Source of the DNA: Trema orientale
Lineage: Eukaryota; Streptophyta; Magnoliopsida; Rosales; Cannabaceae
Direction of reading: 5' to 3'
DNA: 64,000 bases
Assembly (NCBI GenBank): GCA_002914845.1
Contig: JXTC01000083.1
Span: 599,475-663,474, forward strand
In this document: piece by piece, positions 1-10,810 of the stretch
Position numbering within the stretch: position 1 is the stretch's first letter
Layout of the letters: every line of letters begins with the position of its first letter
Notes under the pieces: generated by a model
Told to the model about the DNA's origin: nothing
What the model saw: only the letters and a program-made list of their open reading frames with translations
Database searches by the model: none
Position numbers and translations under genes: made by a program

Positions 1-720
1 TGTAGAATTCGTGTCATAGTCTTAGTTCGGAAAAGTAGTAAGATTTCTTTTTTTATCAATGTACGTTTCTTTGCTTATCTTAAACTTACTTCTTCTTCTA
101 AACTTCTTATTATCTTTTGTTTAAATACAAAATTATTGACCACGTGGTGCTATAATGCAGTAAGAGAGATACAAAGGATGGAGGCTCTGGACATACTTGG
201 GACATCTTCAAGTGATCGTTTCACAGGTTTTGAAAAGAGTCACTCCAAGAATTGAAAATCACAAGGATATCATTTCGTGATGCTCTATTGATTTTTGTTA
301 TGTATGACTAGGAATTCGAATTTAGTACTTGTTTAACAAAATCTATGCTTTATATTTTGTTGTTTATTAAAGCAAAATGACTGATGTCAATTTTCGATGT
401 CTTCACCTTTTATTCTTAATTTTTATGAACAAAATAGGAAACATAAATATCGCCTAACAAGTCTCTATACTTCTTGTTTAGTTTATAAAAAATAGAAAAC
501 ATAAATGCTACGGAACATACTTTTATATTTTTACGTTTCATTCAAAGTGTGATATTTTCTTTATTTGCTGATAATTCTTGTTTTTAATCATTGATCAGGT
601 GATTGATTTTGAGTATATCGTTCAGCTCAGTTGGTAATTCAGGAATCAGGGATTGCTACTGCTACCACTCTTTTTTGAACAACTTATACTTCTTACTGTT
701 AGAACTAACAGCTATGCAAG
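1..720. other. Left-edge spacer with exon-like fragment X (copy 1)
   Basis: No intact gene is visible. Stretches at about 180-300 and 590-700 can be aligned by eye with about 9240-9330 and 9390-9490, downstream of catalase gene 1, in the same order. The later part of the second copy looks like an intron end (TTTTAG) followed by an open stretch, so this may be the decayed exon of an unrecognised gene. It lies about 3.8 kb before the gene 1 start codon, and the second copy lies about 4.0 kb before the gene 2 start codon, which fits a duplicated upstream segment. A CACGTG motif sits at 141-146. The homology is a visual judgement, perhaps two thirds identity. Confidence 0.35.
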
Positions 721-1555
721 TTTAAGGGCATGTATGATATATGTAGCCTCACTAGTATGCACGAATCTCAATTCGATTTGGTAAATATTACTTTATATGC
801 GTGGGGTAACTTCTTTTAGTTTATTTTGTTTTGATGAATAGTCATAGACTGCAACCAACCCCACTGTCCACGCATGTGAAGACCAAGGTTTCACTATAAT
901 AATCATTTTGGTCCCTTAAATGAAATGAATGGCATTATGGCAACCAGTATTCCAAGGCATTGAAACTAGAACCGAAAGAGGGCGAGAATGAAAATGACAA
1001 TTGACTCCATTTTTTTAAAATATCTTTCGTGCATAGATATTTTCGTTGAGAGAGAGAGATTGTCCGTATCAATTATTGTTTACTAACGTGACAACTTTCA
1101 ATTGAGACATTAGTACTTACCGTTCTCTATTGTATATTAGAAAGATGTCGAATTAAATGGTAAAAAAAAAAAAGTGCTTAAAATAATGGTGAAAAGAGTT
1201 TGTGCATTCTGCACTTTTTACTTGCTGAATTGACGAACCGTTTTTTGAAAAGAGCACTGAAAAAAGAAAAGGATTTATTATACGCTTCTTATCTTTTTTT
1301 TTTTTTTTTTAAATATTGTTCACGGACAGCTAAAATGGTTATGTATAAATTTTGAAAGACCCCAAACAGTTACTATATTTTCCCCCGCATTTTATGCTTG
1401 AAAATAATTTGATTAAACTGAAGAAGGGGGGAAAGGAAAAAAAAGAAGAAAAAGAAACGATTCATCGTCCAATTTCAAAATGGTAATGTGTGACAGTCTC
1501 TTCTCTTCAAAGGCCCTGAAACTGGTCTAACTAGTTTGCTCTTTATTTCTTTTTG

Positions 1556-2121
1556 GGCATGTTTGATGCGCCGTATTGTATTGTATTGTATTGTGGTATA
1601 TTGTATTAAATTGTATTATTTTATTACAGTACTATGTTTGGTTTTGCATTTGTATTAAGATGTTGTATTAAAAAGTTAATTTTGAAAAATACCATTTTCA
1701 GAAATTTACTTAGAAAAATACCATTTCAAAAAATATTTAGGAAAATATCACTTGTAAAATTACCACTTTTTAAAAAAATATTTACAAAAAACCACTTTTT
1801 AGATATATATTTAGAAAAATATCATTTTTAAAAATTTATATAGAAAAATACCACTTTTGAAAAGATGTGAAAGAGAAGGTGATATGAGAGAAATTAAGAA
1901 TAGAAAAAGAGAGAAGAGTGAGTATTGTGTAATACTATATTAAAGTTAAAATTATGTAATACAGTGTAATACAGATCTTTTATTCTGTATTAGATAATAC
2001 TCTCCGTATTGTATTAAATTTTGATGTCGTATTAAATAATACAATACAAAAGTACAATCAAACACAATATTAGACTTAATTAATACAATACAGACTCCTT
2101 ATACATTGTATCAAATATGAC
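1556..2121. mobile_element. MITE-like inverted-repeat element
   Basis: The left end begins near GGGCATGTTTGATGCG and continues into TATTGTATTG repeats. The reverse complement of the right end reads GGTCATATTTGATAC and then also turns into TATTGTATT repeats. The inside is AT-rich and has no coding content; the Phe/Lys-rich open frame in it is low complexity. The length and the terminal inverted repeat suggest a non-autonomous DNA transposon, possibly hAT-like. I could not fix a target-site duplication, so the borders are approximate. Confidence 0.45.
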
Positions 2122-2476
2122 CTTTATTTTCTACGGCTTCAACTGACACACGTGCATCTTCATATATAATTAAAGTCACGGACGGTTATGCAGGTTATGC
2201 TCTGGCTAAAAAATAGCCACCGTCTGTCACTGATGAATAAAACAAAACAAAAGAAACTATTCCTTTCAAAAAAATAAAAAACAAAAGAAACTATGGGAAA
2301 TTTATTAAAATTTTACAAAAACCAAAGTGGCTGAGCCGTAGAGGGATCCAAGAGTCCAAGCGGTGATTAAATTATTGCTAGCAAGTCTATCTTGTTGACC
2401 GGTTGACTGTTCATAAGGAAAAAAAAAACATATATATATATATAAAAGAGAAGCGGATAAGATAAAAGATACAAGA

Positions 2477-2536
2477 GGGCCCATAAGAGCAGACTTTGTG
2501 GCAAAGCTCACCTCATGGCCCATCCTGATCTTATCG
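2477..2536. promoter_or_regulatory. Duplicated upstream element Y, copy 1 (catalase gene 1)
   Basis: This stretch starts with GGGCCCA, contains CTTTGTGGC and a GGCCCAT, and ends with TCTTATCG. It matches 11562-11626 upstream of catalase gene 2 closely by eye, at about 80% identity. It lies about 1.5 kb before the gene 1 start; the gene 2 copy lies about 1.65 kb before its start. GGCCCA is the core of plant site II motifs, bound by TCP factors. Whether it acts as an enhancer is inference; it could simply be well-preserved duplicated DNA. Confidence 0.45.
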
Positions 2537-2596
2537 AAAAACTGTAAGTCATTTAGGCCTTTGTCGTTTATCGTCAAAGTAGAGTAAAATTCAATG

Positions 2597-3465
2597 GACT
2601 ACCCTATATCATGGCATATTCTTGATTCTTGATACTTTATGCAATAATGTTGTATTTTAATTTTTGGTAAAGATTAGGACACCGAAAGTTACACCGGTAT
2701 TGTAGCATGATTTTTAATTATATAATTTTAAGTAGCGCAGTTCTACTTATTATAAGGAGTAGTTAAAATACATGTTATATTATGTAGTGTAAATTTTTAT
2801 GTAAAATTAAAATTTTGGTATCGTAATCTTTTCTGTTTAGTTTCTTTTATCTAATAATGCGGGAATTATATATATTTTAATTTATTAAAAAACATAGTAC
2901 ATGTGAATTATTGTAATATAAATCTTGATTCTTAACACTTTATGTTGTATTTTAATTTTCTTTTATCTAGTAATGAGGGAATTATATATATTTTAATTTA
3001 TTCAAAAACATAGCACATGTGAATTATTGTTATACAAACCTTGCTAAATGCCAATAGAAAGTGGTTCATCCACCTACTGCCCTAAGTGTACTGTATATAA
3101 TAACATAAAGTTTCTCATAATATTTTTCTTTTCCGCTAAAAACCATGTTTTGTGTATTATTTTCCAAAAGACTACTCCATATCATGGCATTTTCTTGATT
3201 CTTGATACTTTATGCAATAATTTTGTATTTTAATATCTTTTATCTAGTAATGCGGGAATTATATATGTTTTAATTTATTCAAAAACATAGCACATGTAAA
3301 TTATTATTATATAAACTTTGCCAAATGACAATAGCAGGTGGTCCATACTCACCCACCTACTGTCATAAGTGTAACTGTTGCCATAAAAAAAATAAAATAA
3401 AATTTCTGATGATATTTTTCTCTTCCACTAAAAACCATATTTTGTGAATTATTTTCCAACATTGC
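2597..3465. repeat. Locally amplified AT-rich repeat upstream of catalase gene 1
   Basis: A block containing CGGGAATTATATAT and CATAGCACATGT-like text recurs at about 2851, 2968 and 3243. A second block (ATCATGGCAT, CTTGATTCTTGATAC) recurs at about 2608 and 3181. A third block with CACCTACTG and a following TAAGTGTA recurs at about 3070 and 3353, with shorter versions at about 3487 and 3521. The copies are in direct orientation and diverged. The region covers roughly -1.4 to -0.5 kb of catalase gene 1, so it forms part of its upstream region. Confidence 0.65.
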
Positions 3466-3626
3466 CTGTTGCGGATGGGCCAGGTCACCTACTGCCATAC
3501 TATTTTCCGATGGGTCACACCACCTACTTGCCCCAGTGGATTTGTATAGTTTTGATTATTTTTTTTTTTAGATTTATTATTAAGAGCTGTACTAGCTTTG
3601 CATCTATCGAGTTTCTCAATCTGAGT

Positions 3627-3639
3627 CACGTGTGGGCCT
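3627..3639. promoter_or_regulatory. G-box next to site II motif, catalase gene 1 promoter
   Basis: CACGTG (3627-3632) is followed after one base by TGGGCC (3634-3639), about 390 bp before the start codon of catalase gene 1. G-boxes bind bZIP and bHLH/PIF factors, and TGGGCC is the TCP-bound site II core. The spacing is seen directly; function is inferred from position and motif. Confidence 0.35.
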
Positions 3640-3905
3640 CACAATTCTATAAACGGATGAAATGCACTAGTTGTAGTGTCACTGTACCTTTTTTTTTTTT
3701 TTTGGTTATTGGCCAACATGATTTGATGGACATAACAAAGATGATTACAACATGACTTCCTTAAATAATGGTGGTGGGTTTATAGGACTCATGAGTAATA
3801 AAGGTCAATTTTTACTGTTGATCTATTCATGAATTACTGTAGGAAAAAGGATAATTATGAGATTGAGCACAGGTGAAAAAAGAGGAGGCACTGACACTTA
3901 GCCTT

Positions 3906-3912
3906 TATATAT
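3906..3912 (+). promoter_or_regulatory. Probable TATA box of catalase gene 1
   Basis: TATATAT lies 113 bp before the first base of the start codon, with a pyrimidine-rich stretch between, as expected for a 5' UTR of about 80 bases. No better TATA-like site lies nearer the gene. Confidence 0.45.
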
Positions 3913-4024
3913 TGCCATTTGAAATAGGCTTTGCCACACGCTCAAAAAAAAAGCAAAAGAAGGGTCTGCCCTGTTTTCTCATCTTTTTTCTCTCTAAATT
4001 TCTCTTCTCCAACCTCGCTTTGAA

Positions 4025-7000
4025 ATGGATCCTTACAAGGTATTGATATATTTCTCTTGCTATTACGATCTAAAACCCTTGCTGAGTGTTTTTTTTTATA
4101 TTAAGTGACGCTTTTGTTTTCCTTATTCAAATTGGCATAAGATCATCACTCAAATTGTTTCATAATAATAAATTAATAGAGTACAATCTCAGTTATACCT
4201 TTGATCTTAATATTTTATGACGATCCTCATCAACTTTTGACACATGCATCAATATAGTAAATTTGTTTATGAGTTCAGTTTTTAAATAATTTTACCTTTA
4301 AATATGATCTACTTGACAATTAAAATATTGCTCAAGTTGACACATATCTTTAGAACAACGTATACATGAATTACATATGTGATTAAAAAGTGAAGTATCA
4401 CTTAATGTCTTCTACTTTCAAAGACACATTAAAAAGGAATTAAGACGCTAAAGTAAATAAATAAAATCATATTAAATCTTTAAAGGTTAAAATTGTAAAC
4501 AAGATGCAAGATCTTTTTTTTTTTTTTCCAAATTTTATTTTTTTGGTTTTTTCAAGTGTACTTCTCAACAACTTATGATCAGTTATCACTAAGAAGAGAA
4601 GAAACCGAGCAGATCAGTGTCAGTGATGCTAAATGTAAAAATAGATCATGCATGTAGATATATAAGTAGTAACACGGAATATAGACATGCATATGTATAT
4701 ATATGATGATCTGTAGTCTTAATCATGGTTTTGTTTCTTGCAAATTGATATGATCGATCAGTACCGTCCTTCAAGTTCTTTCAACTCCCCTTTCTTGACA
4801 ACTAATGCCGGAGCTCCAGTTTACAACAATGAGTCCGCATTAACTGTCGGTGCTAGAGGTACTTATTCTTAATTAAGCTAATTTCTTTTTCTTTTTCTCC
4901 TGTGAAATGATATATATATATTATATGGTTGCCAATTCAGTATATATATACATATATATATTTTTTACTTATACGTAGGTATTTTCTTTTAGTTATTGGA
5001 TTACCATAAAATATAATGAAGTCTATGAAAAGACGTGCATCATTAATGCTATTTATTTCTCTTATTTTTTATAATAAAAAATGTGCATAAAAAATTTTTA
5101 TTGGCCAAATTAATACCTATGTATAGGTTTAAAAAAAAAAACCTATTGGATTGATGCCCATATTATATAATATATATAGTTGTTAATATTTTTTTTTTTA
5201 CTTATTGTATAGGTTTTTTTTTGTCACGATCTAACGACTATAATGATGTACATAAAAAGAAGTGTTTATTTCTCTCTTTTACTTTTTAATATAATAAAAT
5301 GGGCGCGTCTATAGTAGGGGTGCCCCTACGTAGGGTCCTGTCTATTTACCGTTGGATGGGAATCTGTATATAAATAGATTCTCCACAAATTCCCGTTATT
5401 CCCCACAGATTCTCATCCAACGATAATTAAAGCATGACCCTACGTAGGGACGCCCCTACCGTAGCCATCCCCTAATAGAATATATATGATAAATTTTAAT
5501 TGATCAAAATAATATCTATGTATAAATTAAAAATAAAAAAACTACTTAATTCGTGCTATATATATATATATATAGATATGTATCTGCTCATATGATTTGC
5601 CGTTCATATTGGTTAAGTTCTAGTATCATATATTTTGAGTTGATTATTTGTTGGATGTTTTGTCGGCGAATTACATGTTATGCATATAGTAACGATTTAT
5701 GAAATCATGAGTTGCGATTTCAAGTTTGGCCTGATACATGTATATATGCTCAACGTCGCCGCTTCTTATTTGGAACTATACACAGACATATACATATTGA
5801 ATATAAAAAAAAAAAATAAAATCGACCGGAGAAGAAGAAAAAGCGACGTTTTTTTAAGTAAAAAAATCTTTTATTATGCAGCAATGAAAACAAAAGTTGC
5901 CGGTCACGAGCCTGGCAGAGTGCCAGGGTTCGCTTCGTCTTGAAAAAATAAATTATTTGGTTCTTTCTTTTATTTTTTGGGCGCGTCTACAGTAGAAGCA
6001 TCCTACGTAAGGCCATGTTTATATACCGTTTGATGAGAATCTGTGTATAAATAGATTCTCCACAGATTTTCATCAAACGGTGTATAAACAGCGGCTTTAA
6101 GTAGGGCACCCCTACTATAGCCGCTCCTTATTTTTTTGAGATAATATTCTTGTTTCCTAGTATATTATTATTATTTAAAGAAAAAAAAGAAAAAAGAAAA
6201 ACTGTTTCGAGGGGTACACATGGAAATTAAGGGAACCATCGGCTACGGGGCCCATGTACAGAAGGGCTATTAATAATATTGGGCTCTTCTTTAGGTCGGG
6301 AAGACAGCCCAAAAGTTCTCTAAAGAGTTCTAGATAACAATTATAAACAATTGGGCTCTCTCTTTAAAAGCCCAGCATCAATAAGGGAAATATGGGCCAA
6401 CTGCGGCCTGTGAATAGCCCGGCTCGGTGCAAGATCAGGCCCATCAGTTTGAATTCATTATTTATATGGTTGTTCTTTTGGCGGGGTTCTCGGGGTGTGG
6501 TATGAAAAAATAAACGATGGAATCAACTTCCAAAGCAAAAAAACTAGAGGTTCAAACCATAACATTCGAATTGTAAGTGGAAGTAAGTGGATTTGGATAT
6601 TCACAGAAGAATACCCATTGATGATTAATCTACTCGAGTTTTCGTGAGAAATCTTCCTCCCCTATAACATGTTTGATAAAAGGTCCGAGTGAACTCATTT
6701 GGTATTTTACAAATATTATCATAGGCCTCTCATGAGTATTCTTACAGAAATGGGTTGTGTTTCTGTATTGGACAGGTCCAATCCTCTTGGAGGATTACCA
6801 TCTGGTGGAGAAGATTGCCAACTTCACTAGAGAAAGGATGCCTGAGCGTATTGTCCATGCCAGGGGTGCTAGTGCGAAAGGGTTCTTCGAGGTCACCCAT
6901 GATGTCTCTCACCTCACTTGCGCTGACTTCCTCCGAGCTCCTGGAGTTCAGACACCTGTGATTGTCCGCTTCTCCACTGTCATCCATGAGCGCGGTAGCC

Positions 7001-8883
7001 CTGAAACCATTAGAGACCCTCGAGGCTTTGCAACCAAGTTTTACACCAGAGAGGTAAGCCTTTCAATTATGCAACTCTGAACTGATATCGTGAATGGTTA
7101 CTAGCTAGCTTAGTTGGTAATGGTAAAGTTAGCTCAGTTGGTAATGGTAAAGTTATTTATCGCGAAAAGATATAGTGCTAACTTTGATGAAAGATGGTTG
7201 TTCAAGTTTTTTGCATTGTGTTTATAATGTGTCCTTCCTTACTTGTGTTCACAGGGTAACTTTGATATTGTGGGAAACAACTTCCCTGTGTTTTTCATCC
7301 GTGATGGAATCCAATTCCCTGATGTGATCCATGCTTTTAAACCCAACCCCAAGTCTCACATCCAGGAGTACTGGAGGGTGCTTGACTTCTTGTCTTTCCA
7401 TCCTGAAAGTATGCTCACCTTTGCCTGGCTATTTGACGATGTGGGTGTTCCACAAGATTACAGGCACATGGAAGGCTTCGGTGTTCACACCTTTACTCTT
7501 ATCAACAAGGCCGGGAAGGTAACCTTTGTGAAGTTCCACTGGAAGCCCACTTGTGGCGTTAAGTCTTTGTTGGAGGAAGAGGCCATCAGGATTGGAGGAA
7601 CCAATCACAGCCATGCCACCCAAGATCTCTATGAGTCAATTGCCGCTGGGAACTACCCTGAGTGGAAACTCTTCATCCAAACACTTGATCCTGCAGATGA
7701 AGACAAGTTTGACTTTGACATACTCGACACAACACAAATCTGGCCTGAGGACCTCATTCCCCTTCAACCAGTTGGCCGTTTGGTTCTTAACAGGAACATT
7801 GACAACTTCTTTGCAGAGAACGAACAACTTGCCATGAACCCTGCTCATGTGGTCCCTGGTATCCACTATTCGGATGACAAGATGCTTCAGGCTCGTCTCT
7901 TCGCTTACAGTGATACTCACAGATACCGTATCGGAGTGAACTATCTTCAACTTCCTGTTAATGCTCCCAAGTGTGCTCATCACAACAATCACTATGATGG
8001 TGCAATGAATTTCACTCACAGGGATGAGGAGGTACTGAGATTCCTCCTTTTTTTTTCCTTTTTTGTATTTTCTGTTGGTTCACATGAAAAAGCTAAAGAA
8101 AGGAAAACAACAACCACCACCAGTGTAGTTCACTCCTTCACTTGTTCATGCATTTTGCTTTTGGGATTTGCTTAGACTGGCTCTAATCAGATACTATTTT
8201 GCTGGTTTTAGATTGACTACTTCCCATCGAGGTATGATCCTGTTCGTCACGCTGAGAGATTCCCCCTTCCTCCTCAAATCATCACTGGAAGGCGTGAAAG
8301 GGTACTTTTTCATTGTTAGAATTCCATAATGCTTTAACTAAATCGGAAGTATACCAACAATTCTTTTCAAATTCAGTTACCGGTTCAGGATATAAAAAAT
8401 CTTCCCGTATTAAATAAAATTGGTAATATATGTTTAATTTTTTTGGTGAATGCAGCGTACTATTCCAAAGGAGGACAACTTTACACAAGCTGGAGTGAGA
8501 TACCGATCTTGGGCACCGGACAGGTACGTTCGTGTGGTCATTCTATCATGTCAAAAGAGTGTTGAAGTATTTGATTTCATATGTATGCACCAATATAAAG
8601 TTGATTAATTTCCACTTTCGATGCGAATTTTCAGACAAGAAAGATTCGTCAAACGATGGGTGGATGTATTGGCTGACCATCGTGTGACTCATGAGATCCG
8701 CAGCATCTGGATTTCCTACTTGACTCAGGTCAGTTCTAACCAGCGTGTTTCTGATAAAAGTTGAATAATGTACGTTCAAAGCATCAAGTTTATACTGATG
8801 TTAAAGTTCTTTTATTGGTACAGACGGACAAGTCTCTTGGTCAGAAGGTAGCTTCTCGTCTCAATGTCAGGCCAAGCATTTGA
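4025..8883 (+). CDS. CAT: Catalase, CAT3-like class (tandem copy 1)
   Basis: Heme catalase that splits H2O2 to water and oxygen in peroxisomes. Coding exons: 4025-4039, 4762-4858, 6776-7053, 7255-8031, 8212-8301, 8456-8523, 8635-8728 and 8824-8883, all with GT-AG introns, giving 492 residues, the usual plant length. The distal His65 (VHARGAS), Asn138 (VGNNFPVFF) and heme-ligand Tyr348 (RLFAYSDTH) are present. [27 protein letters not shown] and the QTLDPADED stretch match the Arabidopsis CAT3 class as I remember it. The C-terminus NVRPSI is the usual peroxisomal form, although the nearby QKL is QKV. Odd points: RYRIGVN replaces the conserved RHRLGPN just after the heme ligand, and SYLTQTDKS replaces SYWSQADKS. 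Intron 2 is 1.9 kb and carries two MITEs. A poly(A) signal lies at 9046. Confidence 0.95.
4985..5160. repeat. Dispersed repeat family R1, copy in catalase intron 2
   Basis: This stretch contains AATGTGCATAAAAA, ATTAATACCTATGTATA, an A-run and CCTATTGG-type text in the same order as at 5226-5565 and 27640-27835. It is AT-rich and non-coding. I do not recognise the family; the sharing of long collinear text between introns of two different catalase genes shows that it is an interspersed repeat. Confidence 0.5.
5226..5565. repeat. R1 repeat copy interrupted by a nested MITE
   Basis: The left part (GATCTAACGACTATAATGAT, CATAAAAAGAAGTG) and the right part (GATAAATTTTAATTGATCAA, CTATGTATAAATT) are contiguous in the related copy at 27640-27835. 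Here they are split by the 172-bp MITE at 5301-5472, so the MITE inserted after R1. Confidence 0.55.
5301..5472. mobile_element. MULE-type MITE, copy 1, with 9-bp target duplication
   Basis: The element begins GGGCGCGTCTATAGTAGG. The reverse complement of its end begins GGGGATGGCTACGGTAGG, and both arms run on for about 37 bp to the identical CCCTACGTAGGGTC. Inner arms (ACCGTTGGATG and CATCCAACG) extend the hairpin. It is flanked by TAATAAAAT (5292-5300) and TAATAGAAT (5473-5481), a 9-bp target-site duplication with one mismatch, which is typical of Mutator-like elements. It has no coding capacity and is nested in an R1 repeat inside intron 2 of catalase gene 1. Confidence 0.8.
5979..6127. 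mobile_element. MULE-type MITE, copy 2, with 9-bp target duplication
   Basis: Same family as 5301-5472: it starts GGGCGCGTCTACAGTAG, and its end in reverse complement reads GGAGCGGCTATAGTAGGGG. The inner hairpin (ACCGTTTGATG with CATCAAACGGT) and the ATAAATAGATTCTCCACA loop are shared. The flanks are TTATTTTTT on both sides (5970-5978 and 6128-6136), a perfect 9-bp target duplication, which suggests a fairly young insertion. It also lies in intron 2 of catalase gene 1. Confidence 0.8.
6245..6442. promoter_or_regulatory. Cluster of site II (TGGGCY) motifs in catalase gene 1 intron 2
   Basis: Seven TGGGCC/TGGGCT cores in either orientation lie within about 200 bp (near 6245, 6279, 6306, 6351, 6370, 6390 and 6437), about 330 bp before exon 3. 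This density is far above expectation in AT-rich DNA. Such clusters are common in plant promoters bound by TCP factors. It could be a relic or alternative promoter or part of an inserted sequence. Confidence 0.4.
7106..7153. repeat. 24-bp tandem duplication in catalase gene 1 intron 3
   Basis: TAGCTTAGTTGGTAATGG and TAGCTCAGTTGGTAATGG start two adjacent 24-bp units that differ at one base. TAGCTCAGTTGG matches a tRNA-type A box, but no B box follows, so this is at most a SINE remnant. Confidence 0.6.
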
Positions 8884-9045
8884 GAATGATGCCGCACGAG
8901 ATGTTTTTAAGTTTCGAAGTGTGCAAGAAGACAGTAAATGAGCGAGAACGTGTTATAAATATGGAAGGATGAATAAAATGTTAGTCCTTTTGAATGTTGT
9001 GTTATGTTATGTTTTGAAACTTTGATGTACAATATTTCTCAATCT

Positions 9046-9051
9046 AATAAA
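9046..9051 (+). other. Poly(A) signal of catalase gene 1
   Basis: AATAAA lies 163 bases after the stop codon, inside TCTAATAAAT. The same TCTAATAAAT context occurs after catalase gene 2, which supports it as the conserved 3' end signal. Confidence 0.55.
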
Positions 9052-10424
9052 TACTGGTCGTATGAGCCTGTTTTACATCTGGTGTTACTTTGTTAATACT
9101 TCCATTCAGCAAAGTGAATGTATAACTGTGCCGGAATAAGTGTCTACTGGGGGTTGATTTTACCAAAATTAAACTCTCATCTTCTCAAGTGGCTTTGTTA
9201 GAATAATTTAAACGCAGCAAACGAGATGCAAAAGGTTGGATGCCATGGTTGCGTTTATCAGTATAAGCACAGAGCCAAACCCAAGAACTGAAAACCATAA
9301 GGATACATTTGTGTAGTGTTTAATTGACATCAGATATCAGCAGGTGATTCAATTAACCTCGTATGTTTCATTTTCCATGATAGTTACTTGATTCTGCTAA
9401 TTGTTACTTCTTTTAGTTATGACCAGGTGAATAAGCCAAGCATACTCCCTCAGCTCAGCTATTTGTACTGCAACGCCACTCTCGATGAACTGGTACTTGG
9501 TCATGCATTCATACGAAATCGATTTGGAAAATTACTAGTTACTTTTTCTGAAGGGAATGGAAATGTTTTGTCCACAGTCTTATTCGTTTCCAGAGGAAAA
9601 GATGTAATGCAATTGGATTGGCTCTAGCAATTCCTACAGCTCCTAAACTTGAATCAAGGTTAGTTCTTTCAGACCAAACTTTTGTAGCTCTCATAACGCA
9701 TTGCATGGATAAATGAACTTCATAACACGCTTGCAGTAAACATAATTTTAGAATAATTAATGCCAATGAAATTCTCCATTCTAATCAGATTCCAAATGAT
9801 ATATCTATATAAACACACTAATTAAAGGTTGAGAACTCCAGGAAAGAATTAACATATTCTTCTTCAAATGGATTAGTGAATTTGGAGCAATTGCTTTTTC
9901 AATGAACAAAAGTCCTTTTTTTTCTTGGTTAGGAAAAGACCCTTTCCTGCAGTTGAATATTGACATTGAATTGCTTAATATGGCCAACTTCTTTGCAGTT
10001 TTCTCGATGAGTCAATTAGCCAAAAGAACAAATAATTCACAAACCTAACTCAAAAGCGTAAATGCCGCAACCAGGCCAATATTTCAAATCTCTAAAAAAT
10101 ACTGTCCAAACACTTTCAAAAAATATCTTGTCCAAACACCCATTTTTTTTTTTTAAAAAAAAAAATGAAAGAAAAGAAAAAGAAAAATACTAATCAACAA
10201 ATCTTCCCCAACCGTTCTGGGCATAGAGGGCTGAAAAGTGAAAACGACACTTGCCTCCCACTTTAATATCTCGGATAGGAAGTAGGTAGTTACTGTTGAT
10301 GAAATTGCTTTTGACCTTTTTGTTCCTTGCGAAAAATTTGTGATTGAATCCAAGGGGCTCAAATCTGCTGTTGTCTTCCTTGCATCATGATATGGGTTTC
10401 TTAAATCTTATGAAATACATTTTA

Positions 10425-10810
10425 CGGTTTGTGGCACTAAATATACTGAATTTTTCAATTAGTGAACATTTTAATCCTGAACTAAATAAATAAATGACCA
10501 AAAAGGTTTTTAATTAACCAATTAGTAACAATCATGTCATTTTTTGTCAAAAATTGTTAATACTGTAAAAAAAGAAAAAAAAAATTAGACAAAGACATAT
10601 GACTTGCATTTGAATTAAAACTCTCTTTTCTCGCAAATTTATAAGATTTGAGAATGCCTTTTATTTTTTTCTGAAAATCCACAACTTTTAACCAAAAATA
10701 CTTTATTATCACTAATTGGTTAATTTAAGGACTTTTCTGATCATTTATTTAGTTCAAGAATCAAATGGTCACTGTATAAGAAATTCAAGAACATTTAGTG
10801 CCACAATCCC
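10425..10810. mobile_element. MITE with long terminal inverted repeats
   Basis: The left end reads GTTTGTGGCACTAAATATAC; the reverse complement of the right end reads GATTGTGGCACTAAATGTTC. Both arms continue through GAACTAAATAAAT and TTAACCAATTAGT for about 100 bp. There is no coding content. The long arms suggest a MULE-type non-autonomous element, but I could not see a clear target duplication. Confidence 0.6.

Noticed and set aside
1634-1831. Phe/Lys-rich 65-codon frame
   Set aside because: Low-complexity translation inside a MITE-like element.
2305-2577. 90-codon minus-strand frame near a GGGCCC element
   Set aside because: No homologue recognised. The equivalent region upstream of gene 2 does not keep the frame, so the similarity there looks regulatory rather than coding.
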